The notes under the pieces: model-generated | Seen by the model: only the letters and a program-made list of their open reading frames with translations | Databases searched by the model: none | What the model was told of the DNA's origin: nothing | Translations under genes and position numbers: made by a program | Shown here: positions 30,056 through 41,515 of the stretch, one piece after another | Position numbering within the stretch: the stretch's first letter is position 1 | Layout: every line of letters starts with the position of its first letter | NCBI RefSeq assembly: GCF_965638725.1 | Contig: NC_134951.1 | Span: 73,163,068 to 73,227,067, forward strand | From: Aptenodytes patagonicus | Taxonomy: Eukaryota > Chordata > Aves > Sphenisciformes > Spheniscidae | DNA length: 64,000 nt | Direction of reading: 5' to 3'

Positions 30056-33000
30056 AACTTGTCTTTCTTCCCTAAAGTAAATAAAACCTCCATTGTTCAA
30101 CGTATAGGGATTTTAAGTATGGTTTTTATATAATGATGCTACATAATCCTGGAACTTAGATTTAGGCTACAGAATTCAGATGATGACAAATACACATAAT
30201 CTAGAATCGTCGATTTCAACACTTTTTTCATATAACTTCAGGATTTGTAAAAATGTTTAGCATTGGCCTATGTTCTTTTGAAAATTCTGCTCCTAATTTT
30301 CACAGACAATGAAAATAGTTGCGTGGATTTTGGCAGCAGGAGCCCAAGAGCTAGCCAGCCGAAGAAGAGGTGGTAGCTAATAAGAAGAAATGCAGAGGCC
30401 AGGGTACGGAGCGGTTGGTAGGAGGGACATAGTAGTGAAGGAAAGATCCAGGACCTGAGAGACTTGGGTAGGACTGTGGTGTGCCTTACTAAAAGGGAGA
30501 TGGACAGGTGCTAATGGAGTCAAAGACAAAACCAAGTCAGTTCAGGTGTCTAGTACAAGCCAGCGTCAGAGAGGCTAGATGCAAGGTAGATCACTGGCCT
30601 GACGCAGCAGAGCTTTTCCTTCGCTTTTACAGGTGTTTAGCTGTGAGGGAACCAGGTGCTGACTTGGGGAAATGAGAGTTGTCCTGATTTCTGGCATAAA
30701 ATCTGTGTGCACATCATTTAAAGCGGTATGTTTAGAGATGACTAGTTTGTGCTCTATAGTAGCCATGTGAGGACTGATTTTTGGAAGTGAGGGACACCAG
30801 TGCCAACAGCCAAATGGCCTGGAGGGCTGCTGTGAATTCTGGGGTGCTAGGAATATGTGACGTGCTTGCTACAGTTTGGGTCCCTAAAATTAGTTGCATG
30901 CTTTAACAAATTTGATACTAACATTTTTGCCTTGTGTTCTAACATATGGGTAATAATAATGTATTAATAACGCATGTACGAGGCTGGTCTCCAGTCAATT
31001 ATCTTTGTGGAAAGTAGAAGTTTCTGTGTTCAGCTTTTTCCTTCTTCACATTGAAGAAGCAGTCTCAGTCATTTGCATTACTTCTGTATTAGTGACCCAG
31101 GTCACCTGTGTCTCCTTGCTAAGTTGTGACAGTGACTCTGCAGATAAGGGTGATCTGCGGGGTGGCAAATACTAAATCCATTAGTTGAAAATAAGTACTT
31201 TAGGTTCCAGGATCTCTGAGTTCTTCTGCACTTGTGAAAAATAAAATGTATCTTCGAAGTTTAATAAATGTAGTTATGAGTGATAGCTTTTGTGTTTGTA
31301 TAACAAGTCTGAAGGGCATCATGGTTTGGGGATACGGACTCGCGCTTCCTAATCTGGCAAGGCTACTAGGCAGGTTCATTAGGGTTTGTTAAGGACTGTA
31401 TTAACAGAACTATCCTTGAAGAAACTAATGATTTTGCATTTGCTGAGTTGGAGCTACATATTGAATGCGAAGAATGAAAGGTGTTCTGAAAAACTACCAC
31501 TGCACTGAATGACATAAGGGTCTAGAGGAAGTTCGTATGTGATATAAGTAAACACTATAGTAAGGGGAACACTTACGTTCATACAATCTTACATTTTCTA
31601 ACTCTTGAATATTTTGTCTTTGCAAGTTTAGTTCATGGTTATTGGTTAGGCTTTCCAAATCCAGTAGCTCAACAGAGGGGAGGCTGCTGCAGCTCTGTGC
31701 CCTCAGGTCCAACCAGTAGCAAGGCGGGGTTTATATTCCCAATAGTCATGCACACAAACACCTGTATAGAACCCATACGTAGATATATACACACGGCTGG
31801 CCACACAGACCAGCACAGGCACATACTTGGCGCTCACAGAAGCACAAACGGCACCAACGGCCTCATCCTGTTCCCCTTTCTGGCTTACCCATGGTGCTGG
31901 GTGTCATGTCTGGCCCATGGGGCTGAGGCTCCCCTGCAACAGCCCAGGGACAGTCTAGGGAGGGATCTCATTTCTCTGATGGCATTACTGGGGGTCCCCC
32001 ACCTGCCCTTGTGCCCCGGTGCTTCTTCCTGTGTGGGGAGATGGGTCTTTGATGGGCGGATGGCTCCTGTGGTGGCCCCTGGAGTAGCCAGGGCAGAGCA
32101 TTATTTAGGTTCCCCCACCTGCTGCTGTCTCTCTGTGCTCCTTGCATGTGTCCAGACACATATCACATAACTTAAGAGACATCTTTGGCAATCTCACTAC
32201 TAAATACTGATTTCTCTGATATGCCAGAAAGACAGCATGAGACATATGCAAAGGATGCACCTGTTGGAGAAATACTGTCTGCAAAGAGACTGACTCCTCT
32301 GCCCAGTTGCAGATGGTAATGTAGGGAAAAATGTGTCTGTGGCAATACAATTGGCTTTTGCGGAAGGGAGGAGATTCAAATAGGCGATTTAAAAAAAATC
32401 ATATACTTTTAGGAAATCCTCAGAATGCACTAGTAAACTACTTGTTGTGGGCCTCACAGGTTCCACAAGACATTTTGAAGTAAACAGAAGACCCTGAGGA
32501 GCAATCATAAATTGTCCTGTAACAAATATCACTTCTAAATCACAGTTTAATGCCATTTTAGTAGCACTGAAAATAGAGCATTATGTGACACAAAGCAACT
32601 GACACCCATTATCTGTTTAATGAAATTAAATAATACAGTGTTGCAGAATAAAGAGATGAATTTGATTGATTGGAGTAGAAGAACACTAATGAAATTGCTA
32701 CAGAGTGGGCATGGTGATGCCTAGCTTTTTGATTTCTCCATGTGATTTTATTTTGAGAAATAAATTAATTTCAGAATTAAAAGGAGAGGGAAAATGTTGA
32801 TTACATTTTTGAGAATTTTCAAATGTGTGTTTTGGTTAATTTTAGAAACAGTTAAAAGCTACAGAATTTTAAATCTGACAAGATCTACTTATTTTCAAAT
32901 GAAATAGTCTCAATTTGCTCCTGTGTGAAGTGTGAGTTTATGATTCTTTCCATAAACCCAACTCTGGGATCTTGTTGCCTGACATTTCATTGCCTCTACC

Positions 33001-33698
33001 TGCTTACATTTCCGAAACCTTTTCCTGGGCATCCTTTATGAATCTTTTTTAGGACTGCATTATTTATTCCATCCTTCAAACTCATGTCCTGTTCCCTTTC
33101 AAATCCTTTCTCGTTTCTCATTTCCTCTGCAGCACTTACAAGAAGTGGTAAGAAAGAGGTACATTTGATCTACCATGGGGAAATCTTCTGTCCACTGTAA
33201 CTCTACTGATATAATTGCCATCATTCATGTTCCCATATGTATACTCTTAATTTGAAATAATGGGAAGTTTTAAATATATTGATTGTTTTATTCCTAATTA
33301 TTCTTACATATAAAAATTAAAAATGTCAAAGATAATGCATACCTTGGTCAACAGCAGCTGTCCAAGCACAGTTTGATCTCCACATTGTGTGTTTATAGGG
33401 TCATTCTCACACATCATGAACCTCGTTGCACCAGTGATTCAGACCTGAATGTATCATCAGTCATAGTGTGCACGTTCACCTGGTTCTCCACGTCTTCATC
33501 AATTCTGTTCTTTAGCTGCCTTACAAGGGAGAAGATGGGGGTCTATTGCAAAGAAAAAAAGCTAACCTGTCTCTCAGTACTTGTGCAAATGCTCAGGATG
33601 GTGCCAGTGTCCTAGATCACAGATATCACAGAATGGCTGAGGTGAGGAGGCCCCTCTGGAGATCATCTAGTCCAACAGCCCACTCAGAGCAGGGTCAT

Positions 33699-34097
33699 CT
33701 ACAGCAGGTTGCTCAGGGCTGTCCTATCAGGTTTTGAATATCTCCAGGGATGGAGACTCCACAACCTGTATTGGCAACCTCTTCCAGTGTTCAACCACAT
33801 ACACAGAGTAATGAAGTTTTTTCTTATGTTTAAATAGAATTTCCTGTATTTCAGTTTGCGCCCATTGCTGGCTCCATCCTCTTTACACTGCCCCATCAGG
33901 TACTTGTACACGTTGATAAAGGTCCTCCTGAGCCTTCTCTTCTCCAGGCTGAACAGTCCCAGCTCTCTCAGCTGTTCCTCATATGTCAGATGCTCCAGTC
34001 CTGTAGTCATCTTTGTGGCCCTTTGCTTGACTATCTCCAGTATGTCCATGTCTCTCTTGTACTGGGGAGCACAGAACTGGACCCAGATGTGCCTCAC
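33699..34097 (-). pseudogene. CR1 ORF2 C-terminal remnant
   Basis: A 132-codon open stretch translating to [17 protein letters not shown], then the [17 protein letters not shown] and LRELGLFSLEKRRLRR blocks, which are the signature of the C-terminal end of CR1 ORF2 beyond the reverse transcriptase. It has no start codon or domain of its own and is a fossil part of the LINE. Confidence 0.88.
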
Positions 34098-34213
34098 TCA
34101 TGCCGAGCAGAAGGGAAGGATCACCTCTCTCAACCTGCTGGCAATGCTTTTCCTAATGCAGTCCAGGAGGCTGTTGGACTTCTTTGCTGTGAGGATACAC
34201 TGCAGGCTCATGG

Positions 34214-35060
34214 TCAACTTGCTGTTTGCCAGGACCCCCAGGGCCTTCTCTGCCAAGGTTGGCTTTCCAGCCACCCAGCCCCCAGCCCGTACTGGTGAAA
34301 GGGCTTATTCCTCCCCAGGGGCAGGACTTGGCATTTCCCTTTGCTGAACTTCATGAGATTCCAGCTGGCCCATTTCTCCAGCCTGTTGAGCTCCCTCCAA
34401 ATGGCAGCACAACCCTCTAGTGTATCAGCCACTCCTCCCAGTTTTGTATCATCTGCAAACTTCTTGAGAGTGCACTCTGCCCCATTGTCCAGGTCATTAA
34501 TGAAGATGTTAACCAGCACTGGCCCCAGTATTGGCCCCTGGGGTATGCTACTAATGACTGACTGGTCTCTAGCTGGACTTTGTGTTGCTGGTCACAAGCC
34601 TTTGAAACCAGCCATTCAGCCAGTTTTCAATCCACCTCACTGTCTGCTTATCTAGTCCGTACTTCATTAGTTTGTGAGGATGTTATGGGAGACAATGCTG
34701 AAAACCTTGCTAGAGAGAAGATAAACAAAATCCACTACTATCCTCTCATCTACCAGGCTAGCCAGTTCACTGTAGAAGGCTATCAGGTTGGTCAGGCATG
34801 ACTTTCCCTTTGTAACAATCTATGCTGACTACTCCTGATCACCGTCTTGTCCTTGAGGTGTCCAGGTTTCCAGAAAGATTTGCTCCATCACCTTCCCAGG
34901 GACTGAGCTGAGACTGACCAGCCTGTTATGACCCAGATCCTCCTTCTTGCCCTTCCTGAAGACAGGAGTAATGTTTGCTTTCTTCCAGTCCTCCGGAATC
35001 TCCCTTGATCACCACGATCTTTCAAAGCTAATCAAGAATGACCTCACAGTGACACCAGCC
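34214..35060 (-). pseudogene. CR1 reverse transcriptase remnant
   Basis: The frame at 34519-34214 begins near VNIFINDLDNGAECTLKKFADD and retains the polymerase box F-A-D-D (34459-34448), followed by WRELNRLEKWASWNLMKFS. The minus strand up to about 35060 still resembles earlier RT blocks (HKSMGPDGMHP-like and VPGKVMEQI-like stretches) but across broken frames. The catalytic Asp pair survives; the domain as a whole cannot be translated. Confidence 0.85.
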
Positions 35061-35366
35061 AGCTCCCTCAGCACTCATGGGTGCATCCCGTCAGGGCCCA
35101 TGGACTTGTGTATGTCCAGTTTGTTTAAATGTTCCCTAACTTGATCCTCCTCCACCAAGGGTAAGTCTTCCTTGTTTCAGACTTTCTCATGGGGCTCAGG
35201 CCTGGGATTGCTGAAGGGCAGTTTTATCTGTAAAAACTGAGGGAAGAAGGCACTGAGTATCTTGGTCTTTTCTTTGTCCTTTGTCACCAGGTCTTCTGCC
35301 CAATTAAGACATTAGTTTGTCCACTAATCCTGAACCATAAGCTCTCTGCTGGCTCCTCATCCATCC

Positions 35367-35600
35367 CTAGGCAGAGCTCTGCATTCCTGCTGCTCTCTCC
35401 CCTCCTTGCTGTCCCAGCCTGTCCTTCCTAAAGAGCCTGTAGCCATCCATTGCAGCTCTCCAGTCATGTGAGCTATACCACCTTTTCCCTGTGATCCCAG
35501 TGAGATCATAACCCTGCAACAGCACACAGACCTCTAATTCCTCCAGTGTCCTCCCCATGCCACGTGCGTTAGTGTACAGGCACTTCAGAGAGGCATCCAG
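35367..35600 (-). pseudogene. CR1 endonuclease N-terminal remnant
   Basis: The minus-strand reading LKCLYTNARGMGRTLEELEV, then GYDLTGITGKRWYSSHDW and AAMDGYRLFRKDR, matches the start of the apurinic-like endonuclease of CR1 ORF2. The Glu normally found in the ITETWW motif is replaced (ITGKRW), removing a catalytic position. The frame breaks soon after, and the rest of the endonuclease is missing before the RT. Confidence 0.85.
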
Positions 35601-35730
35601 TCATGTGGGTTTTCCAGAAGAGGTGTTAGAATTTCCTCCACCAGGCTGCCATGTAGGCACTTGCTTGTTTGTGTGCATACCCTTGGGTTGGGCCCCCTTC
35701 TGCCCCGTTTTGTTAATTATCTCCTGTTCA

Positions 35731-35910
35731 CATAGAATCATAGAATCATAGAATCATTGAGGTTGGAAAAGACCTCTAAGATCATCGAGTCCAACCGTTG
35801 ACCCAACACCACCACCCACTAAACCATGTCCCTAAGTGCCTCATCTACTTGTCTTTTAAATACCTCCAGGGATGGGGACTCCACCACTTCCCTGGGCAGC
35901 CTGTTTCAAC
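35731..35910 (-). mobile_element. 5'-truncated CR1 3' end nested in the outer CR1
   Basis: The lower edge carries three copies of an 8-10 bp CATAGAATCAT unit, the reverse of the (ATTCTATG)n tail that ends avian CR1 copies. Then come GAGGTTGGAAAAGACCTC, GATCATCGAGTCCAAC and CTCCAGGGATGGGGACTC, all CR1 3'UTR and distal ORF2 landmarks. It stops abruptly after CCTGGGCAGCCTGTTTCAA near 35910, a typical 5' truncation. It is cleaner than the surrounding CR1, so it is younger. Confidence 0.92.
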
Positions 35911-38059
35911 ATCATCCTGCTCACTTTGCTTGTCACCCCAGTCCACCACTTCCTCACTCGATTGTTGGTCATCCGCTCCCTCCGCATCATTCCTAGTTCA
36001 AAGCTCTCCTTCACAGGCTGGCCAGCCTGTGGGCCTTTGCCCCACTGCAGGTGGATCCCATCTCTTCCTAGCAGTTCTTGATCCTCAAAGGGGGTCCCAT
36101 GGTTGTATCATCCCTAGAGCCATGCAGTCACTCATGTCTGGTATGCTCCAGGTCTCCCCTGGCTGCTGTGGTGCAGGGAACAAAACTGTAGCGAGCTAAT
36201 AAAAGTATAATATGAGCTGCACCTTCCTGCCTTTCTAAAATTTCACAGCTTAAAGAAAGAAAATAGGATGCCAAGTCTGAATAATTGTCTTACCTAATGA
36301 CAATCTCGATATTGGGTTATGAATCTCAAGTTTTTGAAGTTTAGGTAAAGCACATATGGCAGCTTGCTCTCAAGGCAAAATCATGATCCTCAGCCCTCAG
36401 GAAAGCCAGCTGTAAGCTTCTAAGGTTGGAAAATTGAAAATGTTTGGAACCTAGCTACTGGAAAGATGGAGAGAGAGGAGGAGACAGGATTTGATTTAAA
36501 CAGCTGATTACCTTACCCCTGGGGCAGGTCCCTGTACCACTAAGCATATTTATCTTTGTTGACAACTCTTTTAGTCAGATTTAGTCAGATTCTCAGCCTT
36601 GTCTTTTGGCACGCAACAGTGAAGTTGTTCTTTTTATCAAAAGGAGGGGGGAAAGTCCAAAAAGCACAAGCAGTAAGCAGCAGTGACTTCAGTCATGGTT
36701 ATTCATACATCTTTTCATAGAGAATTTTCAATGTCTCACTTCTCAGAAAGGGCTTGACTTGGGGAATTACTCCTCCCTGTGTTGGCCAAGATTAGAGTAT
36801 CTGTTATTCCAAGCAAGTTTATGTAACTTAAGGAAAAAATATATGCTGAGTTACTTTAAAAAGCCCCCTAGTGAAAACAGCTTAACCACAAGAGCTGAGT
36901 GTGTCATGTTAAAATTAAATCTGCAAGTTCCCACTGGTTATCAAAGGTTGTTTGGGTTTTTCTTGATGGCAGGAACTGTTGCCTCCTTAAGTTGTAAGAG
37001 CAATATTTTGTTAAATTTCAAGGAGACAACTTAAAATCCAATGACTGGCAAGGCTTTGGCAAATTTTCTTTCCCTTTTTGATAGTGACATCCTGGTGTTA
37101 TATGTATTGCACGAATCATGCTGCATGAAAAAGGATTGCTGCTTCTTTGTGTTATGATGTTCGTACTTTATTGCCTTTTTGCTACTGTTTGCTCACAAGG
37201 GGTGAATACACTGAGACAAGATGGAAGTGCTGAAAAAAGTGTGCAACTGAAGCTGACGGATGACAGTGCAGTGTCAGCAGCTTGCCTGAATCAGAGATGT
37301 ATTCTTTTCCTTCATTTGCAGCTGAGATATACTTTAAGGGTTAGTTAGATTTAAATATTAGGTGTTCAGCATCCTAATGCGTCATCCTGGTAATGTTTCC
37401 CATAAAGGGATATGTTGGTTTTTATGAGCATTCAATGGAAGTTTAATTTTCTGTGTTCTTCTGGAAGGACCTCCGAATGTCTTTAGTGAGCTTTGTTTAG
37501 GTCAGTGAGTTCACTCTTTCTTGTCTTCAGTCCCTTTAGATACTCCCTTAGTTTCAATACAGTTTATTTAGGAGTTGTAATTTGCCTTAAATGAACTCAA
37601 ATAACATCCTGTCATGGACAAAAATATCAAATATCAAGAGGATCTTGGTCAGCGGGATGTTAGCATAGTTTAGGCTCTGAGGTTCAACATTATGAACCTG
37701 TCAGTTGTTCCTTAATTGTGGAGAAATCTGAGATCCATAGACACCTTTAAAGTTGCTCAGAAACTTCTTGCTTATGCTTAGATGAACTTCAGCCTCCACA
37801 AAAGGAGAGCAAGGATTATTTTGGTAAGGGTATGTGCTTTTGGGAGATTTCTGGTCCCGCTGCAAAGATTGTTTATGTATTTTGTATTAAGTGATACAGA
37901 TAAATTTCTTTTTAGGGGGAAAAGAAGGTCTTTCTCTATGATCTAATTATTAGATTATAGATTTATGTGCTTGCTTTCCTCTTCTTCATCCACTGAATCT
38001 TGAATTTTCTGCTATTGATCAGACAACTTCTACAGGAACAGCAGACTGCTTTCCAGAGG

Positions 38060-38130
38060 TTTTGACAGGGTAAAGGAAGGATTTGAACCCATGCCTGTCA
38101 TCATTCTGAATTACTAACTGTTGTCTAAAA
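38060..38130 (-). mobile_element. tRNA-derived SINE relic (B-box region)
   Basis: GGATTTGAACCCATGCCTG is the reverse complement of a tRNA B-box-like 'gggttcaaatcc' region, followed by a degraded A-box side (CTGAATTACTAACTGTTGTC). It is too diverged to be a functional tRNA: no complete cloverleaf can be drawn. Confidence 0.45.
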
Positions 38131-41100
38131 TCAATCCCTTTCAGCTTTATATTCAAAGACAAAACTGTCCTTTTCCTGGCAGGGGTTGGGAGAAGGATCA
38201 AGTAAGTGGAGGGCGATACCTTTTGTTATTTCTGGGGCACCGAGAAGGGCAGGATGTCAGACTCACCTTTGTCCTCGCCATACCATGTCAGCTAACATAG
38301 GGGGTGACATCCTTGGCAGGCAGAGTTTGGTGAATCTCATTCAGAAGTGCCTAAATCTGCTTGTTTGGTGCACAGGGAACAGAGAACCCTGGACTCCATG
38401 TTCTTGATTTGACAGCTAGACCAGCTGGTCAGCTAAGGACACAGTGGTCAATGCTGTGATAGTTAAGTCGGTGTTTCAGAGTTTTATGTATGTGTGAGTC
38501 TTGCCTCTAAAGCAGTCTTTTTGAATTCGAGTAAGTCCTAAAGACAGTATTTTAAATTTAAATCTTAATCAAGGAGTTACGATCTCTTTTTCTTAGCATC
38601 ACTGCAAAAGTTAAGAACATGTTTTCCAGGGTTTTGTGGGGAGATACTACTTGTGGTTTTCAGATAATTATTGATTTTTAAACTCTACAGTGATACTTTG
38701 CACTCAGATAGCTTCTAATATAAGAAGCCAGTGGTAATACCAAATGATCTTTATATATTTATTCACACCCACCAGCTTTTTATTTTGATATCAACAGAAA
38801 TATGATTGCTGTTAATGTAAAACATAAAAATAAACTTCCTAGAAGAAGCTTCTGCCATTCAGAAAATCTGAAGGAATAACAGTGTTTCAGAGTGTTGCAC
38901 TGGGGAACCATGTATACTGTATGAAGTTGGTGGAAGATTTCAAAGGGCTAATAAAAAATGAAATTAGATAGACTGTAAATTACTATGAAGAGAAGCAGAG
39001 AAGAGATGAATTTTTTGGCTCAGCTTATGGGCCTTAAATCCTAGAAAAATATTTTCTAAGAAATGTGAAGTTTCTTAACAAAGAGTAAATGTTATATTTC
39101 AGGAATTTTTTTTGCTATTATTTTCTTTTTTTTTTTCAGGCCAAGTTGAATAAAATATATTAAATGGGGATAAAGGGAGAAAGCCGTTGATATGCCCTTC
39201 AAATACCCTGCTTGCTCCTTCATGAAAGCGTAAGACAGAGCTGAGACACCACTGGAATGAGCCAAAATAAAAATTCAGTGCTCCTCCTCACAGCCTTTAT
39301 CTCTCTATTTTTCGACATGCAGAGGAAGCACACTTCACCACCATATCTACAGTAATTTATGGGAGATAATTTTAGAAGCTCATATAACTCATATATATGT
39401 AAATAAATAAATCATGAAAGCGGTGTCCTCACAACAGTTCTTGCAAAAGGCACCAGTAACAAACTCAACGGGAGCAATTACCTACAGGCCATGGGCTTTT
39501 CTTTTCAAACCTTTCCACAGTAACTGATATTGTAAGGTGAATTAATCTCTCCTTTGTCTTCCCAGTAAGTATCAATTAGTGTAAAAGAAGGCACTCTGTT
39601 TGCCAGCTCATGACAGTAATTGTTGTTTCCTGCTCGATTTGTCTGCTATGGCAATGAATACTGAAAATACTCCTTGAAACATTTGTGTGTGCTCTTGCTG
39701 CGGGCAGCGTGCCTTGCTTCTTTCAGAACTGGTCTGGAAGACTGCCTGTTTTCTGTAACTGAGCGCTACACTTTAAAGCTTGCGCTTAACAGATGTAGAC
39801 CAGAAGGCAGAAGCAGGGCTAAAGACTAAAGATATAAACAACAGAAAAGGAACTGACATGCTGGAAAAGCTTGAATTCCATAAAGAGTCTAATGTCAAAC
39901 TCTGGCTTCTTGTACACATCAGATGCAGCCATAGAAACCCCTGCAAATAGTGAGGGTGGCTGAACCTCATTTTGGATCACTGGGTGGTGGGAACAATCAC
40001 CTTAGATGCAACACGGCTCAACAGTCAAGTCATCAAAGGTCAAGTCATCAGTTTAGCCACAAAGGGTCAGTTTGACCAAAAGGTTTAGATACGTGACCAC
40101 CGGATCACAAACCCTGTCCAAAATGTAAAGTTCCACACTTCTGTTTGGCTGCCATTTATCACTAGATGCTAAATATTTTATCCTTACAGTGTTCTTTGGA
40201 ATAGGAACTGGTACTAAGGTTCACCTCAGGAAGGAAAGCTCCTTAGCTGCTGAATTGAGAATTATCATTGTACCTTTGCTCCAGCTTAGTGAACGGTTAG
40301 TTATCCGAAGCAAAGTGGAGCAGCTTCCAAAAAGAAAGAGCTTTCACTTCCTCTTTCTCCTCGTCTCCCCTGAACTATCATCCACTGTTTAGACACTTTG
40401 CTGAAAATTGTGCTTAAGTCCTTTTGATCTCATGAGAGAGATGAGCTCAGGCCTTCCAGCTCCTGGGCAGGTGTTCTTGTCCTTGAGGTGCTGGTTAGGA
40501 TGTATGAGGGAAAAAGCGTCACAGCAGCAGCAGTGATGTATGAAGTGACATCGAAATGGGCACGCAACAGTGGAAGTAGAAATCGTGGCTGTGATTTCAA
40601 ACTGGAGGGAGGTATCCCCCTGAAATGTAGGGTAAGGGAACTTAAGACCCAGTCAGAACTGCTGATTTTGGTGCTCAAATTCCCCTTAACATTTGCAAAT
40701 GCCTGCTGTAAAGAAACCCTTGGATTTGAACTCAACCCACTCAGCCCCCTACCGATGACTGTTGCCAGATAAGAACATTGTCTAAGTAGACTACCTTAAG
40801 TAGAATGCTGATGTAGTCTTCTGAGCTTCAGTTTACATTTACGACAGAAAACGCAACACTTCTCGTTCTGAGCTTGCTTACTTGCATTTGTCCTTGTCAT
40901 ACCTTTGTCAAATGTTCAAGATTGCATCTTACAAGTATTGTGTCTCTACATAATGCACTAAAGAAAGGCACTTAGACTTCTCCACTTTTCTTGCCTCAGA
41001 AAGCAGAACTATCTTGGGATGATCCTTCTTTCACCTGTGGCTTGCCAGTTCATGAGCTGAGGAAAGAGGTGAACTGTTGTAGCCTTGTTCCCACACTAAT

Positions 41101-41394
41101 CCATTTTGAATGATGAATCCAGTGAAAGGAGACATTGCAGGAGGACGAAGAGTTTTCCTGACTAATTTTTGCAGGAGACGTATACCTGCTCAGCTTATTT
41201 CTTTGAAGCAAGTACAAGAGACAACTTACAAACAGGTAGTAATCTTTCTTGGTGCCACATGGCATAGGATTTCAGTGGAACATGAAGATGTATTATTGCA
41301 TTCAGAGTGCCATAAGGTAGTTGTGTTGTGAATGTGTGCAAGCATGCATAGACTCTGCTCAGTGAATTATTAAGCCTCTTTATCAAATGCATAA

Positions 41395-41515
41395 CAGAGT
41401 CAGCAAACTACACAACTTGTCTGAGTCACAGTTTTCACATTTGTATAGGAGGGATAATAGTACTACTTATAACAGGATGAAAGGTTGTAAGTATGTCCTG
41501 TATTTATTTACATAT
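41395..41515 (+). mobile_element. MIR-like SINE relic
   Basis: ACTTGTCTGAGTCACAG, then TTTTCACATTTGTATAGGAG, then GGATAATAGTACTACTTATA follow the order of the MIR 3' half ('gcctcagtttcctcatctgtaaaatggggataatagtacctacc'). Confidence 0.6.

Larger units (their letters stand above)
26951..33625. other. upstream non-coding DNA
   Basis: Between the OPRM1 CpG island and the CR1 block I see no gene. It holds the (TC)n tract at 29.2 kb, an old SINE relic near 30.0 kb, and a modestly GC-richer patch at 31.70-32.17 kb containing a 157-codon plus-strand open frame with no recognisable domain. Any upstream OPRM1 5'UTR exon would lie here or beyond but cannot be read from sequence alone. Confidence 0.7.
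33626..36180 (-). mobile_element. decayed CR1 LINE (outer copy), minus strand, interrupted
   Basis: Non-LTR retrotransposon of the CR1 family. Its 3' end is at about 33626 (reverse of the CR1 3'UTR: CACAGAATGGCTGAGG, GATCATCTAGTCCAAC). Going upstream on the minus strand I read the ORF2 C-terminus ([26 protein letters not shown]), the reverse transcriptase with FADDTKLGG, and then, at 35367-35558, endonuclease N-terminal sequence. The stretch between the endonuclease start and the RT is too short for an intact ORF2, so an internal deletion is likely. Stops and frameshifts interrupt every part. A second CR1 3' end interrupts it at about 35731-35910; 35911-36180 looks like its 5' continuation, which is an inference and the least certain part. 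Confidence 0.88.

Noticed and set aside
31697..32170. 157-codon plus-strand open frame
   Set aside because: No domain, no consistent composition and no exon-like borders. The local GC rise alone explains its length.
35798..36199. 133-codon plus-strand open frame
   Set aside because: It is antisense to CR1 sequence and is a shadow of the LINE.
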